Source of the DNA: Thermodesulfobacteriota bacterium
GTDB taxonomy: Bacteria > Desulfobacterota > QYQD01
DNA: 64,000 nucleotides
Reading direction: 5' to 3'
Assembly (NCBI GenBank): GCA_031082315.1
Contig: JAVHLC010000005.1
Span: 1-64,000, forward strand
Shown: positions 14,830 through 22,797 of the stretch, piece by piece
Position numbering within the stretch: the stretch's first letter is position 1
Layout: every line of letters starts with the position of its first letter
The notes under the pieces: generated by a model
Seen by the model: only the letters and a program-made list of their open reading frames with translations
Database searches by the model: none
Told to the model about the DNA's origin: nothing
Program-made: the position numbers and the translations under genes

Positions 14830-16542
14830 ATGTACCTAACATTGGCAAAAAAACTTCTGGCCGAAGGCGATGAAGACCGCGCCCGAGATATAATCCTTGC
14901 CCATCGCCGGGGTGCCGGTAATGATCCGGAGGCGCACTTCCAATGGGGTCTCCTGTGTGAGGAAATCTCCGTCTTCAATCCGGCCTGCCAGTCCTACGAA
15001 GAGGCCCTAAGGCTGAGCCCGAGGAACAGCAAGTACTTATTTCAACTGGCCCATCTTTACGCCGATGCCGGCCGGAACGAAAAGGCCATGCGCTATGCCG
15101 AGCAGGCCGTCAAACATGACCCGGGCCATACGGAGGCGCGCCGGCTGCTGGCCGATTTGCTTGAAGCCCTCGGACAGGCAGGTTCCGCCGGCGTCGTCCG
15201 GGGTTCCGAAAGGGAGGAAAAGGCCCCGCTTCGCTATTTCCCGCCCTCGGTCGGCCAGGCTGATCTGGACACCTTTCTCCATCTCTTTTCCGGTCGGGAG
15301 ATGGGTTATGCGACGCAGGCATTGGAAGATGTCACCGGCGGTGTCCGCTGGGCATATCAGGATGGGCCAATCACTCCTCAGGTTGTCGAAAAACACATCC
15401 TGGGCGAGATTACCTTGGGCGGGCTGCCGCTCCGTTCAGATAACACGGTTAAATACGCAGCCATTCATATCCGGCCCTATCAGCGCGCCGTTTTTCAATA
15501 TCTCAAGAGCCCCAGCATTCTTATACAACTTGAGGAAGCGGCTCAGGAACAGGCGCGTAGGTTGGTTTCGGCCTGCGCGACTCAGGGAATCCCTGCCTAT
15601 ATTGCAGATTCCGGCCAGCGGAGCAGAAGGGTATGGTTTTTCTTTGCCCGGTTTTTTCACCTTCTGCTTGTAAAGCGCTTTTTAGCGCGCATAACGGAGG
15701 CCGTGCCGGTTTCAGATTCGCGCCTGGCAGTGGAGTCCTTTTTAGCTACCCGGCCTGTAGGAATCGGCTGGCAGGAGCAGGCCGTCTTATTACCTCTGGG
15801 TGTGGACCGCCGGACAGAAAAGAGAAACCTGTTTATAGACGGGGACGGCGCAGCCTTTCCGGAACAGCTAAAGTTCATCCGCAAGATACGCGAGATAGAT
15901 GAACCCTTGCTGCGGAATGCCTTTAAGAACCCCCGTATTCGTTTCGGTGGCGGGGTATCTGGGCCAGAAGGACTGAAAGGCATGCAGAACAAATGTCCGG
16001 TACTTGTTGAACTGATTAATAAAGCCCAATCTGGCCGTAAATTAAGCAGCGACGAAAAGCTCATCCTCTTTTACACCCTGGGCTTATCCGCGAAGACCAA
16101 ACCCTACATACATGACATACTTGACCCCTGCCCGGACTATAATTACCAGAAGGTTGTGCGCATACTCCAACAGCTTAAGCCGCACCCTATAAGCTGCCTC
16201 AAGATTAGAAGTCTCGTCCCGCATATCACGGCTTCAGTGAATTGTGATTGCGTTTTTGACTTGCGGGGCGGCAGATACCCGTCTCCATTCCTGCATATTG
16301 AGCCGCAAACATTTCTGTGCACGGCGCAACACAGACTGGCTGGGGCCTCTCTCAGGGAGATGGCCAATAACTACTTTTTGCTGCTGGCTAAGCGCGAGGA
16401 GGTTGGCCGGGATATGGAGAGGCTTGAAAGGGTCATTGAAGAACAACTGGCCGGAAAGGGTCTGGAGAGTGTGGAAACGGCTTACGGATCCCTGCGCCGC
16501 GTGGTAAGGGATGGAAGCCCCATGCTTTTATTGGAGCGATAG
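14830..16542 (+). CDS. TPR and primase-polymerase-like CRISPR protein (CAPP type), likely catalytically inactive
   Basis: Resembles CRISPR-associated primase-polymerases, fusions of TPR repeats and an archaeo-eukaryotic primase (AEP) domain found beside cas1/cas2. TPR-like repeats span about residues 10-110. The AEP-like region spans about 185-345 and keeps the frame of the family (LPLRSDNTVKYAAI, LPLGVDRRTEKRNLFIDGDG). Motif I, normally D-x-D, reads H213-I-R215. The motif II His is replaced by Arg267 in SGQRSRRVW. A C-terminal region with Cys389, 434, 456, 472 and 474 could hold an Fe-S or zinc site like that of primase large subunits. It is 570 residues long, and cas1 starts 2 bases after its stop. 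Family assignment is from memory of these proteins, and loss of activity is inferred. Confidence 0.75.
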   Translation: MYLTLAKKLLAEGDEDRARDIILAHRRGAGNDPEAHFQWGLLCEEISVFNPACQSYEEALRLSPRNSKYLFQLAHLYADAGRNEKAMRYAEQAVKHDPGHTEARRLLADLLEALGQAGSAGVVRGSEREEKAPLRYFPPSVGQADLDTFLHLFSGREMGYATQALEDVTGGVRWAYQDGPITPQVVEKHILGEITLGGLPLRSDNTVKYAAIHIRPYQRAVFQYLKSPSILIQLEEAAQEQARRLVSACATQGIPAYIADSGQRSRRVWFFFARFFHLLLVKRFLARITEAVPVSDSRLAVESFLATRPVGIGWQEQAVLLPLGVDRRTEKRNLFIDGDGAAFPEQLKFIRKIREIDEPLLRNAFKNPRIRFGGGVSGPEGLKGMQNKCPVLVELINKAQSGRKLSSDEKLILFYTLGLSAKTKPYIHDILDPCPDYNYQKVVRILQQLKPHPISCLKIRSLVPHITASVNCDCVFDLRGGRYPSPFLHIEPQTFLCTAQHRLAGASLREMANNYFLLLAKREEVGRDMERLERVIEEQLAGKGLESVETAYGSLRRVVRDGSPMLLLER

Positions 16543-16544
16543 GG

Positions 16545-17612
16545 ATGTCTGTTGTCTATCTGATGGAACAAGGCGCTGTGGTAAGCAAGGAGGGCCAGAG
16601 ACTTCTAGTTAAGAAGAAAGGCCAACTGCTTCACACTATCCACAGCTTCAAGCTGGACCAGCTCGTGCTGTTCGGATCCATTTCTCTCACTCCGTCGGTG
16701 GTGGCGCATCTTTTGCAAAATGGTGTGGACACAGCCTTCATGACCATCCACGGCCGGTATCTGGGAAGATTGCAGCCGCCGGAAGGAAAGAATATCCTGC
16801 TTCGGCAGGCGCAGTACCGGCGTTTTGCGGATGAATCTTTTGTATTGGAGACGGCTCGATCCATCGTAAGAGGGAAATTGGCTAACCAGCGGACTGTTTT
16901 GATGCGGCTGAACCGGAACCGGGAGGAACTGAAGCTGGAGGAAATGGTCTTCGGCCTCAAGAAAATCATGGACAAGACATCGGAATGTTCCGGCGTGGAG
17001 GGACTTCGGGGGTATGAAGGCAGCGGGACGGCGACCTATTTCAAGGGGTTTTCTCAAGGTTTTCTGGCGGACGGGATACAGTTTACGGCACGAGTGCGGC
17101 GGCCTCCTACGAATCCGGTCAATGCCCTGCTGAGCCTCGGATACACCTTTCTCTTTAATGTTGTACTGGCTGCAGTGCAGATGGTCGGTCTGGAACCGTA
17201 CCTCGGCAGCCTTCATACCGTTGATTACGGGCGACCTTCTCTGCCCCTGGATCTGATGGAGGAATGGCGGCCGATCATTATTGATTCTCTGGTCCTGAGC
17301 GTCTTCAATCTCGAGACGATAACGGAAAAGGATTTCACTACGGAGAGGCGCGCCCTGGATGACGAGGTCCTGCCGGAAGGAGAATCTTGTGATAAAAATG
17401 GGGCGTCTGGAGCGGGCATCCCGGTGTATTTGACTGATAGCGGGTTCCGAAAGTTTTTGACCCAGTTCGAACGGAAGATGGCCCAAACCGTCTCCTTTCA
17501 TCTTACCGGTCAGGAGCTTTCGTATCGTGATTGTATCCGCGAACAGGTGCGCCATTTTGTTCGTTATGTGAAGGGTGAAGATAAAGCATATATTCCTATA
17601 ACCATAAAGTAG
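16545..17612 (+). CDS. cas1: Cas1 integrase
   Basis: Metal-dependent integrase that, with Cas2, inserts new spacers at the leader end of the array. The length of 355 residues is typical. Catalytic positions are visible: Glu in LRGYEGSGTATYF near 155, His in GSLHTVDYGRPSLPLDLMEEWRP near 224, and the Glu/Asp residues just after it. It directly follows the primase-like gene with a 2-base gap, which implies translational coupling and a shared role in spacer uptake. The RBS (GGAG) lies inside the end of that gene. The stop codon runs straight into a 9-bp repeat tract. Confidence 0.95.
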   Translation: MSVVYLMEQGAVVSKEGQRLLVKKKGQLLHTIHSFKLDQLVLFGSISLTPSVVAHLLQNGVDTAFMTIHGRYLGRLQPPEGKNILLRQAQYRRFADESFVLETARSIVRGKLANQRTVLMRLNRNREELKLEEMVFGLKKIMDKTSECSGVEGLRGYEGSGTATYFKGFSQGFLADGIQFTARVRRPPTNPVNALLSLGYTFLFNVVLAAVQMVGLEPYLGSLHTVDYGRPSLPLDLMEEWRPIIIDSLVLSVFNLETITEKDFTTERRALDDEVLPEGESCDKNGASGAGIPVYLTDSGFRKFLTQFERKMAQTVSFHLTGQELSYRDCIREQVRHFVRYVKGEDKAYIPITIK

Positions 17613-17646
17613 TTACAAAAGTTACAATAGTTACAGAAGTTACAAT
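17611..17646 (+). repeat. 9-bp minisatellite, four tandem copies
   Basis: Copies AGTTACAAA, AGTTACAAT, AGTTACAGA and AGTTACAAT fill the gap between cas1 and the first cas2. The tract begins within the cas1 stop codon and ends 6 bases before the cas2 ATG, leaving little room for a normal ribosome-binding site. Confidence 0.85.
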
Positions 17647-17652
17647 AGGTTT

Positions 17653-17928
17653 ATGTACGTTCTTATTTCTTACGATATTGTCAGCGATAGGGTGCGGAAT
17701 AAGGTCATGAAATTTTTAAGGGATTATGGTGATCATGTGCAAAAAAGTGTATTTGAATGTCATCTGCATGAAGATAAATACAACGAAGTCAAGGATGGCT
17801 TGAGAAAGCTCATTAACCCTAAAGAGGACCGTGTTCGTCTTTATAGGATATGTCACGCCTGTATGGGCAGGGTAGAGATATCCGGTTGGGGTACAGTAAA
17901 AGAGGAAGAGGAGTTTATAATAGTTTAA
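17653..17928 (+). CDS. cas2: Cas2, first of two copies
   Basis: Small ferredoxin-fold partner of Cas1 that bridges the Cas1 dimers in spacer integration. It has 91 residues. The first strand carries VLISYDIVSDRVRNKVMKFL with the conserved Asp, and the helix HVQKSVFECHL follows. The family C-terminus ends in EEFIIV. The ATG at 17653 directly follows the repeat tract. The second cas2 starts 1 base after the stop. Confidence 0.93.
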   Translation: MYVLISYDIVSDRVRNKVMKFLRDYGDHVQKSVFECHLHEDKYNEVKDGLRKLINPKEDRVRLYRICHACMGRVEISGWGTVKEEEEFIIV

Positions 17929-17929
17929 A

Positions 17930-18226
17930 GTGTCATCACAGGATATAAATCATATCATAGCCAGTTATGATATATGTGACGCCCGGCGGCTACAGCGGGT
18001 GGCGAAGGTGATGAAGGACTTTGGTGCCCGAGTGTTGAAGAGCGTCTTTGAGTGCAACCTGACAACCGCCCAGTATCTGGAAATGAAATATAAAGCCGAG
18101 CAGATAATTAATCCGCTGGAAGATAGCGTACGGTACTATTTCCTTTGCGGCAAGTGCTTGAAGAATGTGGAGCGCATCGGGAAAGGCGGCGCGTTTACTC
18201 ATGATGAGGACGTAACCATTGTCTGA
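17930..18226 (+). CDS. cas2: Cas2, second, divergent copy
   Basis: A second Cas2 of 98 residues. It has the same landmarks as its neighbour (IIASYDICDARRLQRVAKVM, RVLKSVFECNL, and a Cys pair CGKCLKN) but clearly different sequence, so it is an old duplicate or a separate acquisition, not a recent copy. It starts with GTG at 17930, one base after the first cas2. The leader and array follow. The pair could form homodimers or a Cas2 heterodimer; which one is used for integration cannot be told from sequence. Confidence 0.9.
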   Translation: MSSQDINHIIASYDICDARRLQRVAKVMKDFGARVLKSVFECNLTTAQYLEMKYKAEQIINPLEDSVRYYFLCGKCLKNVERIGKGGAFTHDEDVTIV

Positions 18227-18567
18227 TATGTACCCTTTTTCTTATTTCCTGTAGGAGCACCTTCCATCTGTGACTCCAGCTTGTGTGTAAGGGTGCTGTG
18301 TCCGGAAAGCGGTGAGAGGGACTCGACAATAGTGCGAGAACCGCCGGTGATTTTTGGCGATTTTGTAACTTATTGATTTAGCTAATTATTGTTAATAAGC
18401 CTGAATGAAGTTGGCGCATTTGAGAAAAAAGCTGTATTTTCAAATACATAAGATCGAAAAAAGGAGGTATGAGCGATGAGAAGATGTGAGCAACGACTGA
18501 GGGCTTACGGAGGTCTGCGGAAACGCGACTTGATCGCCTTGATTTATCGTTATGATTTGAGGCCGCT
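18227..18567 (+). promoter_or_regulatory. CRISPR leader region
   Basis: This 341-bp stretch between the second cas2 and the first perfect repeat is taken as the leader. The repeat orientation (3' end ATTGCGAC, the type of 8-nt crRNA handle) and the decayed repeat at the far end both support transcription from here on the + strand. It holds an AT-rich block at about 18356-18410, a short inverted repeat TGTATTT/AAATACA at 18433-18448, and an AGGAGGT with a small ORF at 18476. A repeat-like stretch at 18488-18529 shares AACGACTGA and a terminal GCGAC with the CRISPR repeat and lies a spacer length (38 bp) before repeat 1. Confidence 0.7.
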
Positions 18568-18589
18568 GAAGGAACGACTGACCCGATGA
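18476..18589 (+). CDS. Small leader ORF running into the first CRISPR repeat (37 aa)
   Basis: An ATG at 18476 lies 7 bases after a consensus AGGAGGT (18462-18468). The frame encodes a very basic 37-residue peptide starting MRRCEQRLRAYGGLRKRD and stops at TGA 18587-18589, inside repeat 1. No family is recognised. The ribosome-binding site is the strongest argument that it is translated, and translation would reach the array. The ORF may still be chance, because the repeat itself supplies the last codons and the stop. Confidence 0.4.
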   Translation: MRRCEQRLRAYGGLRKRDLIALIYRYDLRPLKERLTR

Positions 18590-20059
18590 AGAGGGGATTG
18601 CGACCCGATTGCGGCCGGTACGATAATGCGATGCATATACAGAAGGAACGACTGACCCGATGAAGAGGGGATTGCGACCCTGATATATGGTCCCATAATT
18701 ATCCCGTGCCGGCGAAGGAACGACTGACCCGATGAAGAGGGGATTGCGACCTTCCAGCGAATCCCATTCATGATATGATTCTTGAAGGAACGACTGACCC
18801 GATGAAGAGGGGATTGCGACTCTTCCAGCGAATCCCATTCATGATATGATTCTTGGAAGGAACGACTGACCCGATGAAGAGGGGATTGCGACTTGATTTA
18901 TAGCTACTGATATAATACCCCTGATAATGAAGGAACGACTGACCCGATGAAGAGGGGATTGCGACTGTATTGCAACATTGCCGTTCAACACGTCCTGTAA
19001 TGGAAGGAACGACTGACCCGATGAAGAGGGGATTGCGACTGGATATTGTAGCTCTCTATTAGCTTCCCTGTTTCGAAGGAACGACTGACCCGATGAAGAG
19101 GGGATTGCGACACCATTTCGAGCCGGGTATCTACATTATGGATATTGGAAGGAACGACTGACCCGATGAAGAGGGGATTGCGACACACCTGGGGTTGCCC
19201 GGTATCTGTGTATTTTCTGCCGAAGGAACGACTGACCCGATGAAGAGGGGATTGCGACCCTGTTATATTTGCGGATGAAAAACATCTTTTTGTGGAAGGA
19301 ACGACTGACCCGATGAAGAGGGGATTGCGACCACCCCCTGCCAGATACGATCGTGTATGGTCATGATGGAAGGAACGACTGACCCGATGAAGAGGGGATT
19401 GCGACCTCATTTCGGCCTTGTTTTTACATTTCCAAACTGCGAAGGAACGACTGACCCGATGAAGAGGGGATTGCGACCGAGCTGGTTCGGGTCTATTCTT
19501 TTTTGCGACTTAGAAGGAACGACTGACCCGATGAAGAGGGGATTGCGACATATGCCCCACATCGGGGATATAACCTACCGGAACATGAAGGAACGACTGA
19601 CCCGATGAAGAGGGGATTGCGACTCTTACACGTGATATGTTCTATAGTTAGTCCTGGTGAAGGAACGACTGACCCGATGAAGAGGGGATTGCGACATTTC
19701 CGGGGATTCCGAAGGGAGGCATAATTTTGTGAAGGAACGACTGACCCGATGAAGAGGGGATTGCGACTGGGATAGATCATCTGTTCGGCCTGCGCAATAG
19801 CGAAGGAACGACTGACCCGATGAAGAGGGGATTGCGACCGATCAAAAATTTCCTGAATTTCATCGACCAAGGCCTGGAAGGAACGACTGACCCGATGAAG
19901 AGGGGATTGCGACCGTGCTGTTACTTCTTTTCGGTACAAATCCACAACGAAGGAACGACTGACCCGATGAAGAGGGGATTGCGACTTGGGACAATACCGT
20001 TCATAGAATATTTTCTTTCCAAGAAGGAACGACTGACCCGATGAAGAGGGGATTGCGAT
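18568..20059 (+). CRISPR. Type III-A CRISPR array, 21 repeats and 20 spacers
   Basis: The 37-bp repeat begins GAAGGAACGACTGACCCGAT and ends ATTGCGAC. All copies look identical except the last (20023-20059), which ends in T rather than C. Repeats start at 18568, 18642, 18714, 18784, 18856, 18929, 19003, 19075, 19148, 19222, 19295, 19369, 19441, 19513, 19587, 19659, 19731, 19802, 19877, 19949 and 20023. Spacers are 33-38 bp. The decayed last repeat marks the old, leader-distal end. Spacers 3 (18751-18783) and 4 (18821-18855) share the same 33-nt core, but spacer 4 has one extra base on each side. The repeat shows no strong palindrome, as is common for type III. Confidence 0.98.
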
Positions 20060-20171
20060 GCCTTTGACGTTTACACGTTCGAACGCTTATCATTGACAAA
20101 CTATCCGGAATGTGAAACTCTTGCCCCGGTTATGCCTTATCCATTCCCGTCAGGAACTTTAAGAACCGGCA

Positions 20172-21476
20172 ATGAATAAAAAACCGGCGGCAATCAATAT
20201 CATCTGGCTTTTTCTGATCCTTCTGTCCGTGGTGGCAGCGGCCTATAGCGGAAGGATGAAAGAGACCCTGGATGCCTCTTTTGAGGCGGCCAAGGGCGCG
20301 GTGGAATTGGCCATTGGGTTGGTAGGCATCATGGCCCTCTGGCTGGGCTTAATGAAGGTGGCTGAGGTTGGGGGACTGCTTTCTATGGTGGCCAGGGCAG
20401 TGCGGCCGGTAATGGTGCGGCTGTTCCCGGAGGTGCCGTCCGGTCACTCTGCCATGTCGGCCATGATCATGAATATCTCGGCCAATGTCCTCGGCCTGGG
20501 CAATGCCGCCACGCCGATGGGCATAAAGGCCATGATGGAACTTGACAAACTCAATCCGCATAAAGGGCAGGCAACAAATGCCATGGCCCTTTTCCTGGCC
20601 ATAAATACCTCCAGCGTCACTGTCCTGCCCCTTGGAATAATCGGGGTGCGGGCGGCCGCCGGGGCGGCCGATCCGGCATCCATTATTATTCCCACCCTTA
20701 TTGCCACTATTTGCTCGACTGCAGTAGCTATTGCCGCGGCCAAGGTCCTGGCCCGGCGCAGCGAACCGGAAGAATACCCGGTAGATTTTGCCGCTAACCC
20801 CGGGGATGCCTCAGGCTCTTCAGGAGGAGAGACGCCTGAAAAAGTGGATCTGTCACCGCCCGGCCGTCTGGGCAAGGTGGTGGCCATCTCCATCATGGCG
20901 GCTATAGTCAGCGCCTTCATCTATCGGCTCACCAGGGATGGCGACGCCCTGGCCCTGGGTAAAGAGGTCATTACCTATTGGCTGGTGCCTCTTATCATGT
21001 GCGGCCTTTTACTCTTTGGCTATATGCGCGGGGTCAGGGTTTACGAGGCGGCCACGGACGGGGCCAAGGAGGGATTTCAGGTAGCCATTCGTATTATCCC
21101 GTTTCTGGTTATGATCCTGGTGGCCATTGGCATGTTCCGGGCCTCCGGGGCATTTGATATATTGGTCAGGATACTGGAGCCGGTTACCGCTCTGATCGGT
21201 ATGCCGGTCGATGCCCTGCCGGTGGCCCTCATGCGGCCGCTTTCCGGGACCGGCGCTTTTGGTCTGGTCAGCGAGGTGGTCAGCCGTGACCCGAATGGTT
21301 TTTCATCTTTTCTGGTTTCAACCATGCAGGGATCGACGGAAACCACCTTCTATGTGCTGGCTATTTATTTCGGCGCCATAGGGGTTACCCGGATACGCCA
21401 TACCTTGGCGGCCGCTCTCACGGCCGACGTTGCCGGTATCGGCGCTGCCCTGGCTGTCTGCCATCTCATGTATTGA
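20172..21476 (+). CDS. SpmA-SpmB-like fused nucleoside-recognition (Gate) membrane protein
   Basis: Integral membrane protein of 434 residues with two Gate/nucleoside-recognition domains in one chain, equivalent to Bacillus spore maturation proteins SpmA plus SpmB. The N-terminal half has ALWLGLMKVAEVGGL and NISANVLGLGNAATPMGIKAM; the C-terminal half has PVALMRPLSGTGAFGL and MQGSTETTFYVLAIYFGAIGV, both family hallmarks. A hydrophilic linker rich in S, G, E and P joins the halves at about residues 195-235. Such fusions occur widely in non-sporulating bacteria, so sporulation is not implied; a transport role is likely but unproven. A CGTTCGAACG palindrome lies at 20076-20085 upstream. Confidence 0.85.
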   Translation: MNKKPAAINIIWLFLILLSVVAAAYSGRMKETLDASFEAAKGAVELAIGLVGIMALWLGLMKVAEVGGLLSMVARAVRPVMVRLFPEVPSGHSAMSAMIMNISANVLGLGNAATPMGIKAMMELDKLNPHKGQATNAMALFLAINTSSVTVLPLGIIGVRAAAGAADPASIIIPTLIATICSTAVAIAAAKVLARRSEPEEYPVDFAANPGDASGSSGGETPEKVDLSPPGRLGKVVAISIMAAIVSAFIYRLTRDGDALALGKEVITYWLVPLIMCGLLLFGYMRGVRVYEAATDGAKEGFQVAIRIIPFLVMILVAIGMFRASGAFDILVRILEPVTALIGMPVDALPVALMRPLSGTGAFGLVSEVVSRDPNGFSSFLVSTMQGSTETTFYVLAIYFGAIGVTRIRHTLAAALTADVAGIGAALAVCHLMY

Positions 21477-21490
21477 ACTTCTAAGTAGTG

Positions 21491-21661
21491 TTCATCCGGA
21501 AACTACTGTTTCCGGCCTCACGCTCTCAGCGATCAGCTGTCAGCTCGTGTCATAGGCAGATTCGCCGGGGCGAAAAAAAACGAAGACAAGCAACACATTA
21601 AGCTGAACGCAGATAGCTGAGCGCTGACAGCTCATCCGGAATTTTTGGGTTTCCGGATGAA
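21491..21661. repeat. Dispersed MITE-like element with TTCATCCGGAAAC inverted ends (copy A)
   Basis: Perfect 13-bp inverted ends, TTCATCCGGAAAC at 21491-21503 and its complement at 21649-21661, enclose a body with CAGCGATCAGCTGTCAGC-type runs. A second copy in the opposite orientation lies at 56276-56423. No ORF is present, so it is a non-autonomous or palindromic intergenic repeat. Confidence 0.7.
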
Positions 21662-21663
21662 AA

Positions 21664-22383
21664 CTAAGAAATTTCTTTTTTCAGCACGGCTGGAATTTTA
21701 ATACGCTGTTCCTTTTCCATGGCCAGTAAGTATTTGGATATATACTCTACCTCAATATCCATCACTTCACTGATGTGCGTGAGGGTTACGGGGTTTTCTT
21801 CGATGAGGACGGAGAGCCAATTTTTAATGTATTCGTCCTGACGGGCGGCCCCTGAGGATGGACATAGTCTCTTCTTTCCGGTTTTCCTGGTGTTCACCTG
21901 ACTCAGCCCGGCGGCAACAAGGCCCCGGATTCTTTTGGTCTCAAGATTGTTTTGTAACGTCCTGAGTTTTTCGCGGGCCACTTTGTTCAGATGTAATGGA
22001 CCCAGGGATATTATCTTCTCTGTAAATTTTCCGGCCATGTCATGCAGTCCTCTGCCTTTTATAGCCGGGATCCTGTCAAGGCATAATCTGTCTGTTTGTA
22101 TGTGTGCCGCAGCAAGTAAGGAAGCTATCTCGTGGAATCTTTCAGCGCCGGAGTCAGTCTCTGCCCGGTTGCGGCAGTAATCCGGAGGGCATTCCAATAT
22201 CAGGACGCCGTCAAAATTGGCCAGAAACGGTTCCAGCAGTATCTCCGGCTCAATCCGGTGTGAGCAGGTCACTTTGACTAAGCGGATATCAACCGGTGCC
22301 CGGCCTCTTAAGCGTTTCGTTAAATCCAAGGGATGGCCGGTGCATATAAATGTCAGTATGCGGGGTTCAAAACTGGATGTCAC
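21664..22383 (-). CDS. MvhD/FlpD-like [2Fe-2S] electron transfer protein
   Basis: Matches the MvhD/FlpD family, small Fe-S proteins that pass electrons between hydrogenase or formate dehydrogenase and heterodisulfide-reductase-like proteins. The expected Cys residues are visible: FICTGHP near residue 14, VTCSHRIEPE near 40, and LECPPDYCRNRAETD near 63-75, with LCLDRIPAIKG in the second half. The C-terminal 60 or so residues (about 180-239) look like a small helix-turn-helix-type region. It is 239 residues long. It stands alone on the minus strand; the closest partners in the window are the formate dehydrogenase genes at 55-60 kb. Confidence 0.7.
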   Translation of the reverse strand: MTSSFEPRILTFICTGHPLDLTKRLRGRAPVDIRLVKVTCSHRIEPEILLEPFLANFDGVLILECPPDYCRNRAETDSGAERFHEIASLLAAAHIQTDRLCLDRIPAIKGRGLHDMAGKFTEKIISLGPLHLNKVAREKLRTLQNNLETKRIRGLVAAGLSQVNTRKTGKKRLCPSSGAARQDEYIKNWLSVLIEENPVTLTHISEVMDIEVEYISKYLLAMEKEQRIKIPAVLKKEIS

Positions 22384-22569
22384 TTGTTGCTCTGCCTTCT
22401 CTTTTACTCCATCTTTAAATTGCCATTTCTATGCCAACCCCTGCGCTTATATATAACCAATTGATTATATTATATATTTATTTTCAGTCTGTTTTCCCAA
22501 GACATTATTTTTGGGTAAATACTCCGCAGGGTAACGCAAAATGCCCCTTTTCAGGAATGTATCGAGGAT

Positions 22570-22705
22570 GATCGATTCGTAAAAAAGCCTTTTCACCGCT
22601 GAGTACGCAGAGCCCACAGAGAAAAACTGCAAACTATTCAATATGTTATCTCAGCGCTCTCGGTGACCTCTGCGGTAAAATTTTACTTTTTACGAGACCA
22701 TCAAG
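22570..22705. repeat. Dispersed CGCAGAG-type repeat (copy 1)
   Basis: About 136 bp, running from GATCGATTCGTAAAAAAGCC to ACGAGACCATCAAG, match 63086-63221 in inverted orientation with only scattered differences. It occupies the 414-bp gap between the MvhD-like gene and the cysteine desulfurase. The rest of that gap holds an AT-rich stretch at 22450-22500, where a divergent promoter may lie, and nothing else recognised. Confidence 0.75.
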
Positions 22706-22797
22706 GATGTCATTTCCCTTGACTCCCGGTGGCAGAGCCAATAGTATGGAAGACGTGCTGGAGTTTTCCGAATTTTCGGTACAATTAGGAAATTGTA

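Noticed and set aside
16605-17555. A 316-codon open frame antisense to cas1
   Set aside because: cas1 is certain on the + strand; the opposite frame is rich in R, H and Q and resembles no protein.
18440-20044. Several open frames through the CRISPR array on both strands
   Set aside because: They arise from the repeated 37-bp unit, give periodic peptides such as SPLHRVSRSF and DPMKRGLR, and have no ribosome-binding sites.
20076-20085. LexA-type box at CGTTCGAACG
   Set aside because: The known Gram-positive-type LexA consensus is CGAAC-N4-GTTCG, the reverse arm order; there is no DNA-repair gene behind it.
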